Shown in pieces: positions 7,972 through 14,727 of a stretch of 17,095 nucleotides of DNA. The translations under genes and the position numbers were made by a program. The notes beneath the pieces are model-generated. The model saw only the letters and a list, made by a program, of their open reading frames with translations. It searched no databases and was not told the origin of the DNA. Each line of letters opens with the position of its first letter. Within the stretch, counting starts at the first letter, position 1. This stretch comes from an uncultured Clostridium sp. Lineage in GTDB: Bacteria > Bacillota > Clostridia > Lachnospirales > Lachnospiraceae. The stretch is taken from positions 1 to 17,095 of the forward strand of contig URFM01000067.1 in the NCBI GenBank assembly GCA_900547035.1, written 5' to 3'.

Positions 7972-7983
7972 GGCACCGGTGCC
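7972..7983. repeat. Perfect 12-base palindrome next to the Pho boxes
   Basis: GGCACCGGTGCC is a perfect palindrome lying three bases upstream of the candidate Pho boxes, between them and the terminator of the preceding gene. It is far more GC-rich than its AT-rich surroundings. It could be an operator for a second regulator; nothing in the window says which. Confidence 0.45.
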
Positions 7984-7993
7984 ATATGACTCA

Positions 7994-8048
7994 TAAAAAA
8001 ACAGACGCTCATTTCTCTAAGCTTCCTGATCAGAGAAACAATCGTCTG
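7994..8048 (-). terminator. Bidirectional terminator after the tRNA-dihydrouridine synthase gene
   Basis: A two-part stem is formed by CAGACG/CGTCTG (8002-8007 with 8043-8048) and TTTCTCT/AGAGAAA (8012-8018 with 8032-8038). On the minus strand it is followed by seven U residues, just after the gene stop at 8056. A T-run also follows on the plus strand, so the element can work both ways. It insulates the pst operon from transcription of the guanine deaminase operon. Confidence 0.88.
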
Positions 8049-8055
8049 CATTTTT

Positions 8056-9054
8056 TCATATTTTCAGCCCGGTTTCAAAAATCTGTCCCACCGCCTCCAG
8101 ATATTCCAGGCCATTCCTGGATTTTTTCAATTTCTTCATTAAGCGCCCGTCAGCGTTAAAAAGCTCCTGCATATAGGACCATATTTCCTTCATCTTGAAA
8201 AGAGCATTCCGCTCCTCTCCCATCGCCTCCAGGTAGTCCTGCCAGAGCAGATCGTGAAATCTGCGAAAATCCTCAACGGCCGCGGGTTTCTGCCCCGCCA
8301 GCTCTCCGGCCAGACCCGGATTCCGGATCAGTCCCCGGCCCAGCATAACCCGTCCCGAACTACCGCAAGCCCGCCCGGGAAAAAAACGTTCCATCAGAGC
8401 TTCCATGTCTTCCTTTGAGAAGATATCCCCATTATAGCAGACAGGAGCCCTGGAATCCGAAAGCGCCACCCCGAACCACTCCAATCGGGGCTTATTTCCA
8501 TAATAATCCTTCAATACCCGGGGATGGACGATCAGCTCCTTTAATGGAACCTGGTTGTATATCCGAAGGAGACGTTTAAACTCCTCCGGCTCCTCCACCC
8601 CCAGGCGGGTTTTTACCGAAAGCTCCATTCCCATCTTTTCAAGTCCGCAGGAAACGCGCAGGAGAAAGTCCTCCAAAAGCACGGGCTCTCCCAGAAAGCC
8701 CGCTCCTTTTTTCTTGGCCGTCACCGTACCGGAAGGACAGCCCAGATTCAGATTTACTTCCCTGTAGCCCGCCTCCTTTAAGATCCCGCAGGTCTGAAGA
8801 AAGTCCTCCCACCGGTTGGTCAGAATCTGGGGGACCACTTTCATTCCCCGGTTATGGTCCGGCAAAATATCCCTCCGTTCCCGTGCGCTGATGGAAATTG
8901 TCCTGTTTTCCGGCACAGCCGCCCCGGCCTGTTTGGGGGCGATAAAAGGCGTAAAATACCGGTCCAAGGGATAAAAACACCGGTGATAGGCCCGCCGGTA
9001 AATATATCCGGTAACGCCTTCCATAGGCGCCATGTAAAGCAGTATATCTTCCAT
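8056..9054 (-). CDS. dus: tRNA-dihydrouridine synthase family protein
   Basis: FMN enzyme that reduces uridine to dihydrouridine in tRNA using NADPH. The 332-residue protein carries the N-terminal APMEGVTG FMN-binding motif (residues 9-16), NLNLGCPSGTVT with the catalytic Cys106, VKTRLGVEEPEEF with the FMN-contacting lysine, VHPRVLKDYYGNKPRLEWF, CYNGDIFS and MLGRGLIRNP near the phosphate-binding site. It resembles the shorter Dus proteins of clostridia rather than DusB. A GGGAGAG site precedes the start. It lies 24 bases after the guanine deaminase gene and is probably co-transcribed, hence indirectly under the purine riboswitch. Confidence 0.93.
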   Translation of the reverse strand: MEDILLYMAPMEGVTGYIYRRAYHRCFYPLDRYFTPFIAPKQAGAAVPENRTISISARERRDILPDHNRGMKVVPQILTNRWEDFLQTCGILKEAGYREVNLNLGCPSGTVTAKKKGAGFLGEPVLLEDFLLRVSCGLEKMGMELSVKTRLGVEEPEEFKRLLRIYNQVPLKELIVHPRVLKDYYGNKPRLEWFGVALSDSRAPVCYNGDIFSKEDMEALMERFFPGRACGSSGRVMLGRGLIRNPGLAGELAGQKPAAVEDFRRFHDLLWQDYLEAMGEERNALFKMKEIWSYMQELFNADGRLMKKLKKSRNGLEYLEAVGQIFETGLKI

Positions 9055-9078
9055 CCGATTAACTCTCCCGTTCCAGTC

Positions 9079-10356
9079 TTAAAAAATCTGGCGCCCGGCT
9101 ACGAATTTTGCCGATACCTGACAGCTCTCGGACAGATAAATCAGCCGTTCCAGCCGTTCCTCCAGAGTCAGGGTTCTGGGACTTCTCAGAGCAGAATCAT
9201 CCATGACTACCGCATCAAATTCGTAACCCTTTTCCAGGCTTCCCACTTTTCCAAAGAATGCCCCGCCTCCAACGGTTCCCAGGTAAAAGGCCTCCTCTAC
9301 CGTTAATGGCTTCAGGGAATCATCTGTCAGCCTCCAGCGCAGCTTGGAAGCCATGATGGCATCCGACATTGCCCGGAAAATGGAGGTGTGAACTCCGCCG
9401 GCCACATCACTTCCCAGTCCCACCTTCAGCCCCAGATCCATATACCGGCGCACCGGGGCAATGCCCGAAGCCAGGTTGGCATTGGACTGAGCGCAGTGAG
9501 CAACATACACGCCCCTTTCCCTCATCCGCAGGATCTCCTCCTCTGAAGACCAGACACAGTGAGCCATTATAGTCGGATTTTCTCCTCCGAACAGGCCGAA
9601 ACGGTCATAAACGTCCCCGTAAAACTCAGACCAGGGGCAAAGCTCCTTGACCAGCTGGATTTCTCCCTGATTCTCTGACAAGTGGGACTGAACAGGAAGG
9701 CCTCGTTTTCTTCCAAGTTCTCCCAATCCCTTTAACAGTTCATCGCTGCAGGATGGTACAAACCGGGGCGTCAAAATAGGAGAGACGTTTTCATACCGGT
9801 CTTTTGTTTCCTCCAGCCACAGTAAGGTTTCCTCCAGAGATTTCTCCGGGCTCTCTTCTGTCAGGCCCGGAGAACCGTTCCGGTCCATATTCACCTTTCC
9901 TACTTTAGAAATCAGCCCTGATTCCTCCATGCAGTCCATCAGGATCTCTGTGGACTTTCTGTGGATGGTTCCAAAGGCACATACGCGGGTGGTGGCGCCC
10001 ATCTTCAAATCCTCAGCAAAAATGGAGTAGCCCTTCCTGGCGTATTCCTCATTCTCATATCTTTCCTCCTCCGGAAAGGTTCTGGTATTCAGCCATTCCA
10101 AAAGCTCCAAATCCATTCCCAGAGAGCGGAAGCCGTACTGAGGCGCATGGATATGAAGGTCAGTCAACCCGGGCAGGATAAGATTGGAGCCGAAATCCAG
10201 AACCGGCAGATTTCGGAACTCCTCCGGAATTTGAGAAAATACTCCCTGACTCACCCCATTCAGACACACCGCAAAGCCCTGTTCTTCTGTTCGGATCTTT
10301 TCCGGGCTTTCACTGAAGCAAATGTTTCCCTTAACAATAAAATTCTTCTCCTTCAT
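9079..10356 (-). CDS. guaD: Guanine deaminase
   Basis: Zinc amidohydrolase that hydrolyses guanine to xanthine and ammonia. The 425-residue product has the metal ligands H68 and H70 in GLTDLHIHAPQY, H225 in QSHLSEN with E228 beside it, H266 in MAHCVW and D317 in GLGSDVAGG. The block LLEWLNTRTFPEE and the segment CAQSNANLASGIAPVRR are diagnostic of guanine deaminases among the chlorohydrolase/amidohydrolase group. A strong GAGGAGG site precedes the ATG. The gene sits directly downstream of a guanine-type riboswitch, which independently supports the substrate. In a gut anaerobe it would salvage nitrogen from guanine or adjust the guanine-to-xanthine balance. Confidence 0.95.
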   Translation of the reverse strand: MKEKNFIVKGNICFSESPEKIRTEEQGFAVCLNGVSQGVFSQIPEEFRNLPVLDFGSNLILPGLTDLHIHAPQYGFRSLGMDLELLEWLNTRTFPEEERYENEEYARKGYSIFAEDLKMGATTRVCAFGTIHRKSTEILMDCMEESGLISKVGKVNMDRNGSPGLTEESPEKSLEETLLWLEETKDRYENVSPILTPRFVPSCSDELLKGLGELGRKRGLPVQSHLSENQGEIQLVKELCPWSEFYGDVYDRFGLFGGENPTIMAHCVWSSEEEILRMRERGVYVAHCAQSNANLASGIAPVRRYMDLGLKVGLGSDVAGGVHTSIFRAMSDAIMASKLRWRLTDDSLKPLTVEEAFYLGTVGGGAFFGKVGSLEKGYEFDAVVMDDSALRSPRTLTLEERLERLIYLSESCQVSAKFVAGRQIF

Positions 10357-10375
10357 TAAACCTTCCTCCTCAAAT

Positions 10376-10465
10376 AAAAAAAAGCCAACTGCCGATGCCC
10401 TGTAACGATTTCCCTTACTTTTCAGAAATCGAAAAACTTATAGGCAACTATGTTTCGGTAGTTGG
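10376..10465 (-). terminator. Terminator that competes with purine aptamer P3
   Basis: Eight U residues (10383-10376) sit just after CGGCAGTTGG (10394-10385). No local partner exists for this arm. Its only good complement is CCAACTACCG (10465-10456), the 5' strand of aptamer helix P3, giving ten positions with one mismatch. A further TGCC/GGCA pairing and a CGATTTC/GAAATCG hairpin (10431-10406) fit inside. The terminator thus needs the aptamer to be open, the arrangement of the adenine pbuE ON switch. The full span given includes both arms and the enclosed sequence. Confidence 0.7.
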
Positions 10466-10505
10466 TAGAAACGCTCAACCCTATTATGAGCATATATAAG
10501 TTTTT
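10432..10505 (-). promoter_or_regulatory. Guanine-type purine riboswitch aptamer
   Basis: The minus strand folds into the purine three-way junction. P1 is eleven perfect pairs (10505-10495 with 10442-10432). J1/2 is UAU; P2 is GCTCA/TGAGC with loop UAAUAGGGU; J2/3 is the hallmark GTTTCTACC; P3 is CAACTA/TAGTTG with loop CCGAAACA. J3/1 is CC (10444-10443), and the second C is the specificity base (position 74), which pairs with guanine rather than adenine. The U at position 51 is kept, which argues against a 2'-deoxyguanosine variant. Position 73 is C where A is usual, and the P3 loop is one base longer than in the xpt aptamer. The downstream gene is guanine deaminase, fitting guanine as ligand. 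Confidence 0.92.
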
Positions 10506-10521
10506 GCAGAATGGTGCCGCC

Positions 10522-10567
10522 AAAAAGGGCCGCTCCAAACGTTGATATTATATCATGTCGGCGGCCC
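10522..10567 (-). terminator. Terminator of the CcdA-TlpA transcript, overlapping the next promoter
   Basis: GGGCCGC (10566-10560) pairs with GCGGCCC (10533-10527) and is followed by five U residues (10526-10522) on the minus strand, about 60 bases after the ccdA-tlpA stop. The long loop contains the self-complementary TGATAT/ATATCA and the -10 box of the guanine deaminase promoter. Transcripts starting at that promoter contain only the 3' arm, so they escape this terminator. Confidence 0.75.
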
Positions 10568-10576
10568 CTGTGTCAA
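10547..10576 (-). promoter_or_regulatory. Sigma-A promoter of the guanine deaminase operon
   Basis: TTGACA (10576-10571), an 18-base spacer and TATAAT (10552-10547) with an upstream TG (extended -10) lie on the minus strand. The predicted start is near 10540, about 35 bases before the purine aptamer. Confidence 0.88.
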
Positions 10577-10626
10577 TTCTGTTTTCTCTCCGGATTACGG
10601 CGCGCCAGGCTGAGCCGTCTTTGTTT

Positions 10627-11949
10627 TTACTGAACTCTCTGGCCCGTTATCGTCTGCTGCACGATGCTCTCCATCATGTCCGCGCTTAAAGCTCCCGGCA
10701 CATATCCAAACACATTCCCCTCCGTATCGATCATGAAGGTAGTAGGAAAGGCGCTGATGCCGTATGCCATCAAAGTCTCTCCCGTCGTATCCATTACAGT
10801 GGGGAAAGTATAGCCGTTCTCCTCGAGAAACTGCGTAACTTCCTCCACGGTCCCGTCATTATTGTAGGGCTGCTCCTCCGTTTTCGGATTGGCAACTCCC
10901 AGTACAATCAGATCACCTTCGTTGCTGCCGTACTTTTCATAAAGAGCCTGAATCTCCGGCATTTCACTCTGACATGGGCCGCACCAGGTCGCCCAGAAAT
11001 TAAGGAACACCGTCTTGCCCTTATAGTCGGAAAGGGTATGGGAATTGCCGTACTGATCCGTCCAGGTAAAATCCGGTGCAGGTATTACGGCCGTCTCCTC
11101 CGACTCCTCCTGCTCCCCGTTTTCCTCCGCAGACTCCCGGACTTCCGCTCCATCGGATTTCTCACCGGCTGTTTCTTCTGCCGTCTGTTCCGTTCCGGAA
11201 ACGGAACCTCCTCCCAGAGAGGAGAGATAGCTGGTAACGCCGTTCATATATCCGGTGAAGGTCATAACGCCCATGAGAATCATCAGCGCCCCTCCGATTT
11301 TCACCGTATAGCGCACCACGCTCTGGTGGGTTTTAAAAAAGTCCAGCACAGTGCCGGTAAACAGGCCCACCGCCAGAAATGGAATAACAAACCCCAGAGT
11401 ATAAACGCCAATAAGCCAAAGCCCCTGGGCCTTCTGCCCCGCCGAAGAAACCATCAGCAGCACGCTTCCCAACGTAGGGCCCACGCAGGGAGTCCAGGCA
11501 AAGCTGAAGGTAAATCCCAGAATCAAAGCGGTGACAGGATTCATGGACAGCTTCCCCAGCTGAATGGGCAGACGATGCTCCCTCTCGATGGCGCCGATTT
11601 TTCCCAGTGCCCCCAGCTGGTAAATGCCGAAGGCAATCATAATCAGTCCGCTGATTCTGGCAAACCAGGTTCTGCTGTGGCTGAAGAAGCGGCCCAGAGC
11701 GGAAAATCCAAAGCCTAAAATCAAAAACGCGCAGCTGATTCCCACCACAAAAAACAGAGTATTAACCATCACCCGTTTTCTGGGATAGACGATCCTCCCG
11801 TTTTCATCTGTCGTTCTGGCGCCTCCGGCCAGGTATCCGATATAAAGAGGCACCAAGGGCAGTACGCATGGGGAGAAAAAGCTTAAAATCCCCTGGACAA
11901 ACACCGTCAGTACCGGTACGCCGATTTCCAGCTGAAAACCCATATTCAT
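10627..11949 (-). CDS. CcdA-TlpA fusion: membrane thiol transporter with thioredoxin-like domain
   Basis: A 440-residue fusion that should carry reducing power across the membrane and use it outside the cell. Residues 1-240 are CcdA/DsbD-like with six hydrophobic segments and the two redox cysteines in FFSPCVLPLVP (C28) and FAWTPCVGPTLG (C155). Residues 245-287 form an acidic, low-complexity linker. Residues 288-440 are a TlpA/ResA-type thioredoxin fold with WATWCGPC (C323, C326) and the cis-proline in FPTTF (P402). No cytochrome c gene is nearby, so reduction of extracellular protein thiols, methionine sulfoxide or peroxide systems is as likely as cytochrome maturation. GGAGG and AAGGAG sites suit the ATG at 11949; the in-frame ATG at 11943 is a real alternative. 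It follows the zinc-ribbon gene after 23 bases. Confidence 0.93.
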   Translation of the reverse strand: MNMGFQLEIGVPVLTVFVQGILSFFSPCVLPLVPLYIGYLAGGARTTDENGRIVYPRKRVMVNTLFFVVGISCAFLILGFGFSALGRFFSHSRTWFARISGLIMIAFGIYQLGALGKIGAIEREHRLPIQLGKLSMNPVTALILGFTFSFAWTPCVGPTLGSVLLMVSSAGQKAQGLWLIGVYTLGFVIPFLAVGLFTGTVLDFFKTHQSVVRYTVKIGGALMILMGVMTFTGYMNGVTSYLSSLGGGSVSGTEQTAEETAGEKSDGAEVRESAEENGEQEESEETAVIPAPDFTWTDQYGNSHTLSDYKGKTVFLNFWATWCGPCQSEMPEIQALYEKYGSNEGDLIVLGVANPKTEEQPYNNDGTVEEVTQFLEENGYTFPTVMDTTGETLMAYGISAFPTTFMIDTEGNVFGYVPGALSADMMESIVQQTITGQRVQ

Positions 11950-11972
11950 CTCCTTTCTCCTCCGCCGGCATG

Positions 11973-12377
11973 TCAGCTTCTGCGGATAAAATCACTGCCG
12001 CATTTGGGGCAGTGGATGCTCACCTTACCGTGGCCTCTTGGAATCCGTACCTTTTGACCGCAGGAAGGACAGCGGAAAATTTTGTACTTTCTGGCCTCCC
12101 CCGCCTTAAAGCGAAAGCTCTTAAAAAACTGTCCCATCTTAAACAGCATGCCCTGAAAAGCCTGGTTTTCCTGAAAACGACGGTTAATATTCCGTGAAAG
12201 AATACGGAAATACATATACACGATCCCCGCAACGGCCAGGATTTCCAGGACAAATAAATGAAGAAATATATTCAGAATCAAAAGGATCAGAATCCCGTAC
12301 ATTAAGCAGCGGTTCATCTGGTCCATGCCATAACGGCCAATCATAAATCTTCTCAGCCGGTCCTTCCAGTTGGACAT
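11973..12377 (-). CDS. Small membrane protein with C-terminal zinc ribbon
   Basis: I recognise no named family. The 134-residue product starts with a short basic segment (KDRLRRFMIGRYG), has two adjacent hydrophobic segments at about residues 25-62, a basic stretch, and a C-terminal zinc ribbon with CPSC (C103, C106) and CPKC (C123, C126). Such proteins are common in Lachnospiraceae. The start chosen is the ATG at 12377, because AGAGGTGAT lies eight bases before it; the frame could open at GTG 12386. A consensus promoter lies just upstream, so the 5' leader would be only about a dozen bases. Co-transcription with the CcdA-TlpA fusion suggests a link to redox or envelope thiol chemistry, but the function is unknown. 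Confidence 0.85.
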   Translation of the reverse strand: MSNWKDRLRRFMIGRYGMDQMNRCLMYGILILLILNIFLHLFVLEILAVAGIVYMYFRILSRNINRRFQENQAFQGMLFKMGQFFKSFRFKAGEARKYKIFRCPSCGQKVRIPRGHGKVSIHCPKCGSDFIRRS

Positions 12378-12395
12378 TCTCATCACCTCTGCTAC

Positions 12396-12423
12396 ATTAT
12401 ATCATGGCATGGCTTTTTGTCAA
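12396..12423 (-). promoter_or_regulatory. Sigma-A promoter of the zinc-ribbon/ccdA-tlpA operon
   Basis: TTGACA (12423-12418), a 16-base spacer and TATAAT (12401-12396) with an upstream TG, an extended -10, lie on the minus strand. The start point would be near 12389, leaving a leader of about 12 bases before the ATG at 12377. Confidence 0.87.
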
Positions 12424-12454
12424 TTTGATCCCACTTTTTGCTGAACTGGCAGCT

Positions 12455-12468
12455 GTGCCGGACGGCAC
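12455..12468 (-). other. Small hairpin after the CoA-disulfide reductase gene
   Basis: GTGCC/GGCAC (five pairs, four-base loop) lies immediately after the stop at 12470. No U-run follows on the minus strand, so it is at best a weak terminator or a 3'-end stability element. Some read-through into the zinc-ribbon operon is therefore possible. Confidence 0.3.
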
Positions 12469-12469
12469 G

Positions 12470-14167
12470 CTATTTAAAATTATATTCCGTTACAATTTTC
12501 TCCCGGTTCTCTGTTGCATCTCTGAAGTATTCGTAAAGGCAGATTCCCAGGAAAGAACCCGAAATATTATATACGTTCCGATACCCGCGGCCCAAAAGAG
12601 CCATAACCGCGTTGTAGCTTCTCTGCCCCGAACGGCAGTGTATATACACAGGACGGTCCTTGGGAATTTCATCTGTTCTCTCCCTCAGCTGGCTTAAAGG
12701 AATGTTGACGGAATTAATTAAATGACCCGCCTGATATTCATGTTCCTCCCGAACATCCACAATAAAAGCATGTTCCTCCACCAGCTGGCGCACCTTTGAC
12801 ACCGGAACCTGACGGTAATATCCATTCAGCAGATTGGAGGCCACCAGCCCTGCCTGATTTACCACATCTCTTGCTGTCGCAAATACCGGAGAATAGCACA
12901 GCTCCAGCTCCTTTAAATCCTCCACGGTACCGTTCATGGCAATAAGAGCGGCCACCACATCCACCCGTTTGTCCACGTTCCCCTTTCCAATCGCCTGAGC
13001 TCCCAGAATTTTTCCGGTAGGCACCTGGAACAAAAGCTTAAAATGCATCGGCGCGCTCTGAGGCATGATCCCTACCTTGTCGCTGGGAATTACATAGGCA
13101 AAATCATAGGGAATCTGAGCCTTTCGGGCGGCCTTTTCGTTTAATCCGGTAGCGGCAATATTTAAGTCAAACACCCGGATGGCGCAGGAGCCGATTACGC
13201 CCTTATTGGCGCAGGGCCGTCCGTACATGGAATCCGCAGCCGCCCGGGCCTGCCGCAGCGCCGGACCTGCCAAAGCCAGACGTCCCGGCTTCTGGGTCAG
13301 CTGCTGGAACACCTCAATGGCGTCTCCTACCGCGTAGATATTTTCATCACTGGTTCGGTAATTGTGATCCACTTTGATGCCGCCTGTCTCCCCGATTTCA
13401 AGACCGGCCTGGCGGGCAAGACCGGTTTCCGGCGCCACGCCAATAGCCAGCACCACCGCCTGGGCCGGCACTGCTTTACCAGAGGCCAGAAGAACCTGGC
13501 TGCCGTCAATCTCCTTCACTCCGTCCCCAACAATTACCTGCACCCCATGGTCCATCATCTCCTTCTGAACCATCTGCACAAAATCGTAATCCAGGGGAGC
13601 CAGAATCTGATCCATGGCCTCAATAACCGTAACCTGCTTTCCCAGCTTTCTTAAATTTTCCGCAGTTTCTATGCCGATAAATCCGCCGCCGATCACCGCT
13701 ACATCCCGGATTTCCCCGGACGCCACCCCCTCTTTCAGGCGGATGATATCCACCACATTTCGGATGGTATATACCTCAGGCCGGTCCGCTCCCTTTATGC
13801 TTTTCGGACGTATAGGAGCAGCTCCCGGAGCCAGAACCAGGACATCATAGGCCTCCTCCCGCGTGACGCCGGTGCTGACGTCTTTCACCTCAATGGTTTT
13901 CCGATCCCGGTGGATGGCTGTTACCTCCTGGTTTACTCTGGCATCAATGTCGTAGGATTTTTTAAATTTCTCCGGAGACATCATAATCAGAGCCTCGCTG
14001 TCCTCCACAGTCCCGGACAAATAATAGGGAAGGGAACAGTTGGAAAAAGATACATGAGGCCCTTTCTCAAACATAATAATTTCTGCCTGGGCGTCAATTC
14101 TTCTGGCCCTGGCCGCTGCGGAAGCCCCTCCGGCAACTCCACCTACAATCAAAATGCGTTTTCCCAT
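12470..14167 (-). CDS. CoA-disulfide reductase with C-terminal rhodanese domain
   Basis: FAD-dependent pyridine nucleotide-disulfide oxidoreductase of the CoADR-RHD type, which reduces CoA disulfide, CoA persulfide or polysulfide with NAD(P)H. In the 565-residue form an FAD-binding IVGGVAGGASAAARARR opens the protein, and the single redox Cys44 sits in SFSNCSLPYYLSG, the CoADR signature. An NAD-binding AVIGGGFIGIETAENL is in the middle, and the FAD-closing YAVGDAIEV follows. The C-terminal rhodanese domain (about 450-550) has HCRSGQRS with Cys511. The frame opens at 14212, but an AAAAGGAGG site eight bases before the ATG at 14167, giving MGKRILIVGG, makes that the real start. It lies 54 bases after the flavodoxin stop, without a terminator. 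The substrate could be sulfur compounds or CoA disulfide. Confidence 0.92.
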   Translation of the reverse strand: MGKRILIVGGVAGGASAAARARRIDAQAEIIMFEKGPHVSFSNCSLPYYLSGTVEDSEALIMMSPEKFKKSYDIDARVNQEVTAIHRDRKTIEVKDVSTGVTREEAYDVLVLAPGAAPIRPKSIKGADRPEVYTIRNVVDIIRLKEGVASGEIRDVAVIGGGFIGIETAENLRKLGKQVTVIEAMDQILAPLDYDFVQMVQKEMMDHGVQVIVGDGVKEIDGSQVLLASGKAVPAQAVVLAIGVAPETGLARQAGLEIGETGGIKVDHNYRTSDENIYAVGDAIEVFQQLTQKPGRLALAGPALRQARAAADSMYGRPCANKGVIGSCAIRVFDLNIAATGLNEKAARKAQIPYDFAYVIPSDKVGIMPQSAPMHFKLLFQVPTGKILGAQAIGKGNVDKRVDVVAALIAMNGTVEDLKELELCYSPVFATARDVVNQAGLVASNLLNGYYRQVPVSKVRQLVEEHAFIVDVREEHEYQAGHLINSVNIPLSQLRERTDEIPKDRPVYIHCRSGQRSYNAVMALLGRGYRNVYNISGSFLGICLYEYFRDATENREKIVTEYNFK

Positions 14168-14212
14168 AATAAAACCCTCCTTTTCCATTTCATTGTCAGC
14201 TTTTTTCAGCAA

Positions 14213-14722
14213 TTACTTACCCAGTCCGGCCTCTGCGGCTGTCTCCTGAAGCCTCTTTAAATCCTCACGATCGGGATGGCTTAAGGCCCGGTCAAAATTT
14301 TCAATCATACGCTCAAGCCCCGGCCTGTGATCCGGCTGGGCCAGCATTTTTACATAGCGCTCCCGGACGGAAAGCGGCATCTTTCCCTGGCACATATAAG
14401 TTCCGATCACCCTGCACCCTGATCCCAGCTTTTCCTTTACGGAAACTAAAATCCGATCAAAATACTCATCGCTTCCGCCAAAGCCCGCGGTCCCAAAGAG
14501 AAATACCTCCCGGTTCTGGATTTTTTCCAAAAATTTCGCCGTCTCTTCATCACAGCTTCCCTTATCCGTCCAGAAGCCCGCGCAGATTCGCTCCGCCCGA
14601 AGAGCGGACTCATCCGGCTTTCCAAAATAGAGAAGGTCCTCCTGGGGAATACAGGAGCGAAGAACCTCTGCCAGTTCCCTTGTGTTACCTGTTTTGCTGC
14701 TGTATACAATCGCGCACTTCAC
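14213..14722 (-). CDS. bilS: Flavodoxin-family protein, probable bilirubin reductase partner BilS
   Basis: Small FMN-binding flavodoxin-like protein (169 residues from the GTG at 14722). The phosphate-binding loop YSSKTGNT is at residues 7-14 and a second FMN-contacting loop is FGTAGFGGSDEY. It directly follows the bilirubin-reductase-like gene with a five-base gap. In the described clostridial bilirubin-reduction operons the reductase gene is accompanied by a flavodoxin-like gene named bilS, thought to assist electron delivery. The start could also be GTG 14731, which overlaps the bilR stop by four bases; the AGAGGTGA site fits 14722 better. Flavodoxin family membership is clear; the bilS name rests on context. 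Confidence 0.82.
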   Translation of the reverse strand: MKCAIVYSSKTGNTRELAEVLRSCIPQEDLLYFGKPDESALRAERICAGFWTDKGSCDEETAKFLEKIQNREVFLFGTAGFGGSDEYFDRILVSVKEKLGSGCRVIGTYMCQGKMPLSVRERYVKMLAQPDHRPGLERMIENFDRALSHPDREDLKRLQETAAEAGLGK

Positions 14723-14727
14723 ATCAT

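Noticed and set aside
7869..8051. Minus-strand 60-codon frame upstream of pstS
   Set aside because: It is made largely of the dus terminator hairpin and the Pho promoter region and has no ribosome site.
10432..10505. Adenine or 2'-deoxyguanosine specificity for the purine riboswitch
   Set aside because: The base at position 74 is C, not U, which excludes adenine. U51 is unchanged, whereas 2'-deoxyguanosine variants differ there, and the downstream gene is guanine deaminase.
11038..11718. Plus-strand open frame of 226 codons
   Set aside because: It lies entirely antisense to the CcdA-TlpA fusion, is rich in Arg, Gln, His and Pro as expected of a shadow frame, and has no ribosome site. The minus-strand gene has clear family motifs.
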